Shown here: positions 60,892-64,000 of the stretch, one piece after another | Layout of the letters: every line of letters starts with the position of its first letter | How positions within the stretch are numbered: the stretch's first letter is position 1 | Assembly: GCF_014055005.1 (NCBI RefSeq) | Contig: NZ_CP059570.1 | Location: 1,116,001-1,180,000 of the forward strand | Length of the DNA: 64,000 bases | From: Neisseria dentiae | GTDB lineage: Bacteria > Pseudomonadota > Gammaproteobacteria > Burkholderiales > Neisseriaceae | Reading direction: 5' to 3' | The notes under the pieces: model-generated | What the model was told of the DNA's origin: nothing | The model's database searches: none | Seen by the model: only the letters and a program-made list of their open reading frames with translations | Program-made: the position numbers and the translations under genes

Positions 60892-62097
60892 TTATTCACT
60901 GATGATAACTACCGCATTACTGCCGCCGAAAGCAAACGACGAGCTGGCGCCTATGCGGCGGCCGTGCGGCCAGCGGCTTTCGCGGCCGGTCAGGCCGATG
61001 CGCAGCAGGGCTTCGTCGGCCGTGCCGTCCCACAATTGCGGCGGCAGCCTGCCCTCGGGGTTGTATTCGCGGCTGACCATACCCCAGAGAAAGGCGGCCT
61101 CAATCGCGCCGGCGGCGCCTAGGGTGTGGCCGGTAAGCGGTTTGGTGGAGGTGCAAGGCGTGGTGCTGCCGAACACTTCGTTCACGGCGATGCTTTCCAT
61201 GCTGTCGTTATGCTGCGTGCCGGTGCCGTGCAGGTTGATCCAACCGATGTCGACCGCACGCACGCCGGCATGAGTTAAGGCCGTTTGAAATGCCTGCACC
61301 GCGCCCAAACCGTCGGGACGGGGCGACGACATATGATAGGCATCGCTGCTGGCGCCGTAACCGAGCAGCGGCAGGCCGTTAGAAAAACCTGCTTCGCGCG
61401 TCATCACGAATACGGCGGCGGCTTCGCCGATATTGATACCGTCGCGGTTGGCCGAAAACGGATTGGCCAGCCCGTCCGAGAGCACTTCCAGCGAAGCGAA
61501 GCCGTTGATGGTTAACGGCGACAGCGTATCCGCCCCGCCGCACACCACGGCATCGCACAAACCCGCGCGCAGCAGGCGGGCGGCGCTGATCAGGGCACGC
61601 GCCCCCGATGTGCAGGCTGTGGAAACCACATAATTCAGGTTTTTCAGGCCGTACACTTCGGCCACGAATTCCGCAGGCGCATCCATTCGCTGCTGCGCCT
61701 GCTTGAACGTTACTTCCTGCCACGCCGCACCCTGCGACACCTGCCGGAACATTTCGATGTTTTCATCTACGCCGCTGGTTGAAGTGCCCAACACAACGGC
61801 TACCCGCCCCGCACCGAAACGTGCTTTGGCTGCCTCGATTTGCGGTTCGATTTGCGCCAGCGCGTGCCAAAGCAACTGGTTGTTGCGGCTGCAAAACAAG
61901 GCGGGCAAATCTTGCGGAAACGGCCGCAGCCCGTGTTGAACCGCCCCGAAAGCATAGGTTTTGCCGTTAACCCATCGGTCGGAAAACGTTAACGGCGAAC
62001 CGGCGGCAGGGTTCAACAGGGCATCGATATGCCCGGCCAAGCCGTCGCCCAATGCGCTGGTGACGGCGGGAGGTGAAAGATAAACGGGTGTGTTCAT
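60892..62097 (-). CDS. beta-ketoacyl-ACP synthase, aryl-polyene-cluster type
   Basis: The 401-residue thiolase-fold enzyme has the catalytic Cys in VVSTACTSGARALI and the two His in NLHGTGTQHNDSMES and KPLTGHTLGAAGAIEA, so condensation activity is expected. It resembles FabF-like synthases of aryl-polyene clusters more than housekeeping FabF, which is an inference from its neighbours. No strong ribosome binding site is seen before the ATG. Confidence 0.88.
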   Translation of the reverse strand: MNTPVYLSPPAVTSALGDGLAGHIDALLNPAAGSPLTFSDRWVNGKTYAFGAVQHGLRPFPQDLPALFCSRNNQLLWHALAQIEPQIEAAKARFGAGRVAVVLGTSTSGVDENIEMFRQVSQGAAWQEVTFKQAQQRMDAPAEFVAEVYGLKNLNYVVSTACTSGARALISAARLLRAGLCDAVVCGGADTLSPLTINGFASLEVLSDGLANPFSANRDGINIGEAAAVFVMTREAGFSNGLPLLGYGASSDAYHMSSPRPDGLGAVQAFQTALTHAGVRAVDIGWINLHGTGTQHNDSMESIAVNEVFGSTTPCTSTKPLTGHTLGAAGAIEAAFLWGMVSREYNPEGRLPPQLWDGTADEALLRIGLTGRESRWPHGRRIGASSSFAFGGSNAVVIISE

Positions 62098-62170
62098 ATA
62101 TATATTTTTAATTGGTCAGATAATCGTCCGGCACGGTGCGGCGCATAACGGCCGCCGTGCAAACGGCGGA

Positions 62171-62665
62171 TTAGTCCCGAATCGGCACCACCGACCATTT
62201 CGTTTGGTCGGGAAACGTTACCAACCAGCCGTTCCCGGTTTGCGCGCTACACCACAATGTGCGGCCCTTTTGGCTGAAACATTCGCCGTTTTCGGCACGG
62301 CTGCGCTGCAAGCCCAGGTAAACCGCCGCGCCGTCGGCGGCAAACAGCGGCAGCATGGCGGCAAACAGGCGGCGGGCGGAGGCGTTGGGCATCACGAAGC
62401 CGTCGTTGCGCCAGCCTTTTTTGCTTAACACCTGCCGCGACAGCGGCGCGCCCAGCGGATCGGTTTGCACGAAGCGCACGCCGTCTGCCCCCTGCTCTAC
62501 CGCCAGCAGGCTGCTTTGAACAACATTGCCTGCGGCATCGCGCTGCTCGAGCTGGAACCAGCCGCCGCCGCTTTGAAACTGCGGCAGCGTTTGCGGTTTG
62601 GGCACGCCGCTACTGCACGCGGCGAGCACGAATGCGGCGGTTAAGGCAATCAGGTGTTTGTTCAT
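62171..62665 (-). CDS. lipoprotein, DUF3261-like
   Basis: The 164-residue protein starts MNKHLIALTAAFVLAACSSG, with a lipobox LAAC. The rest (WFQLEQRDAAGNVVQSSLLA, GVRFVQTDPLGAPLSRQVL) resembles DUF3261 lipoproteins often found in aryl-polyene clusters. GAGGAG lies before the ATG. Its role is unknown. Confidence 0.75.
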   Translation of the reverse strand: MNKHLIALTAAFVLAACSSGVPKPQTLPQFQSGGGWFQLEQRDAAGNVVQSSLLAVEQGADGVRFVQTDPLGAPLSRQVLSKKGWRNDGFVMPNASARRLFAAMLPLFAADGAAVYLGLQRSRAENGECFSQKGRTLWCSAQTGNGWLVTFPDQTKWSVVPIRD

Positions 62666-62730
62666 ATCCAACTCCTCTTTCAGACGGCCTGAAACGGTTT
62701 TCAGGCCGCAGGCCGGTTAAACAAAACGCA

Positions 62731-63969
62731 TCAAACCAGCGCCTGCCTGCCCACCATCGCGGCAAGCGCGTCTAAGCGGCGGGCGTGTTTTTCCACGAAC
62801 GGGTTGGCCGTATCCCACGCATAGCCCGCCAGAATCGACGAAATCATGCGGCTGATGTCGGCGCTGCGGTCGGGCGCGTAAATGGCGTCCTGGAAGCGGG
62901 TATCATACCAGCCCGTTACATAAGTGCGGAACGTATCCACGCCCTGCATCAGTGGTTCGGCAAACTCGCGCTGCCAGTCGGCTTCGCCGCCTCTCAGCTG
63001 TTTGGCCAGCAGGTCGGCCGCCAGTTTGGCCGAGTGCATGGCGATGGTTACGCCCGACGAAAACACCGGATCGAGAAACTCGGAAGCATTGCCCAACAGC
63101 GCAAAACGCTTGTCGTATAAAGATTTCACGTTGGCCGAATAGCCTTGTATGCTGCGGAACGGGAATTCGTTTTCCCACACCGCGTTTTCCAGCACTTCGG
63201 CCAGCATCGGGCATTCGAGCGCAAATTTTTTCAGCACGGTTTCCGAATCGCCGGCCAGTTTGTCGAGCGTGCCGACCACGCCGATGGAACAGCGGTTGTC
63301 GCCGAACGGAATCGTCCACAACCACACGTCGCGGTGCTGCGGGTGGGTGGTGATCAGGATTTTGTTGCGGTCGAATTTCGGGTTGGTGATGTTGTCTTCG
63401 ATGTGGGTGAAGTGGGCGATGCGCGGCGGCAGGTCGGAAGGCGTTTCCAAGTCCAACAGGCGCGGCAGCACGCGGCCATAGCCGCTGGCATCGAGCACGA
63501 AACGGGCGTTCAGGCGATAGGTTTCGCCACCGTCGGTTTCCACGCTTAACACCGCCTCCTCGCCGCTGCCGTCAAACGCGGTGACGCCGTGGCCGAAACG
63601 CACTTCCACACCCTGTTTGGCCGCTTCGTCGATCAGAATCTTGTCAAACAACGCGCGGCGTACTTGAAACGTGGTGCCCGGGCCGTCTGAAAACTTATCG
63701 GTGAAATCGAAATAAGTGTAGCGGCTGCCCCAAGTGAACGCCGCGCCGTTTTTAAACTGAAATGAAGGCTCGGCTTCTACCGCTGCTAAAAAGCCCGCTT
63801 CTTCAAGCATTTCCATACAGTGCGGCAACAGGCTCTCGCCGATAACGAAGCGCGGAAAATGCTGCTTTTCCAGCACGCACACTTTGAAGCCTTTTTTGTT
63901 GAGCAAGGCCGCCGCCACCGAGCCGGAAGGGCCTGCGCCGATCACGGCGATATCGAATTGATGATTCAT
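62731..63969 (-). CDS. FAD-dependent oxidoreductase of the tryptophan-halogenase/geranylgeranyl reductase type
   Basis: The 412-residue flavoprotein has the N-terminal FAD motif DIAVIGAGPSGSVAAALL, then PRFVIGESLLPHCMEMLEEAG and LGNASEFLDPVFSSGVTIAM, the second FAD contact. Such enzymes occur in aryl-polyene clusters, where their exact step is not settled. The halogenase motif W-x-W-x-I-P is partly visible (WLWTIPFGDN), so halogenation cannot be judged. It is last in the window, upstream of the lipoprotein and ketosynthase genes. Confidence 0.85.
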   Translation of the reverse strand: MNHQFDIAVIGAGPSGSVAAALLNKKGFKVCVLEKQHFPRFVIGESLLPHCMEMLEEAGFLAAVEAEPSFQFKNGAAFTWGSRYTYFDFTDKFSDGPGTTFQVRRALFDKILIDEAAKQGVEVRFGHGVTAFDGSGEEAVLSVETDGGETYRLNARFVLDASGYGRVLPRLLDLETPSDLPPRIAHFTHIEDNITNPKFDRNKILITTHPQHRDVWLWTIPFGDNRCSIGVVGTLDKLAGDSETVLKKFALECPMLAEVLENAVWENEFPFRSIQGYSANVKSLYDKRFALLGNASEFLDPVFSSGVTIAMHSAKLAADLLAKQLRGGEADWQREFAEPLMQGVDTFRTYVTGWYDTRFQDAIYAPDRSADISRMISSILAGYAWDTANPFVEKHARRLDALAAMVGRQALV

Positions 63970-64000
63970 TTTTGATTCCCAATTAACAATACAACATTTT

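Overview
The window comes from a member of the Neisseriaceae, most likely the genus Neisseria. The 12-mer AGGCCGTCTGAA (the AG dialect of the neisserial DNA uptake sequence, DUS) occurs dozens of times, often as inverted pairs that serve as terminators. Neisserial dRS3-type palindromes (ATTCCC-N8-GGGAAT) and small palindromic insertion elements are also common. I cannot name the species from this window.

Layout. 1-3743: housekeeping genes norM (5' end cut by the window), murB, a TetR-type regulator and aroD. 3835-17107: a type III-A (Csm) CRISPR-Cas locus, all on the minus strand. Its parts are the effector operon cas10-csm2-csm3-csm4-csm5-cas6, a short array of 6 repeats and 5 spacers, an adaptation module cas2-cas1-cas2 in which cas1 is split by a 113-bp MITE, and an ancillary operon of csx16, card1/can2 and an NE0113-family CARF gene led by two micro-ORFs with good ribosome binding sites. 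17361-22449: mfd with an in-frame palindrome insertion, a low-GC putative abortive-infection gene and a membrane-anchored hypothetical. 22960-29870: adhE, a 1.2-kb repeat and IS graveyard, a PQQ-type sugar dehydrogenase lipoprotein, gatA and gatC. 30121-35721: the elongasome operon mreB-mreC-mreD-pbp2-rodA. 35920-45273: marC, an M16 protease, a damaged IS1016-like element, dusA, an acyl-CoA dehydrogenase-like gene, pepD and a small membrane protein. 45501-50829: a secreted small protein and the ribonucleotide reductase group nrdA-(low-GC unknown)-nrdB-ferredoxin, with NrdR-like boxes upstream. 51547-60659: cls, ilvE, tRNA-Asn and two tandem ybdD/cstA units, the second with ybdD broken by an IS630-family element. 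60892-63969: a ketosynthase, a small lipoprotein and a flavin oxidoreductase that look like the edge of an aryl-polyene-type cluster.

How it fits together. The Csm complex has intact HD, GGDD and Csm3 catalytic motifs, so target-triggered RNA cleavage and cyclic oligoadenylate signalling look possible. The likely responders are Card1 (nuclease) and the NE0113 CARF protein, with Csx16 as a probable signal-degrading enzyme. The two CRISPR operons share a 14-bp palindromic motif about 100 bp before their first genes, suggesting co-regulation. Adaptation is probably dead or crippled because cas1 is split, which fits the very short array. The cas1 MITE, a second copy at 43336 and the IS630 element in ybdD share terminal repeats and a TA target, so a single transposase probably moved all three. 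In both broken genes, precise removal of the element restores the reading frame.
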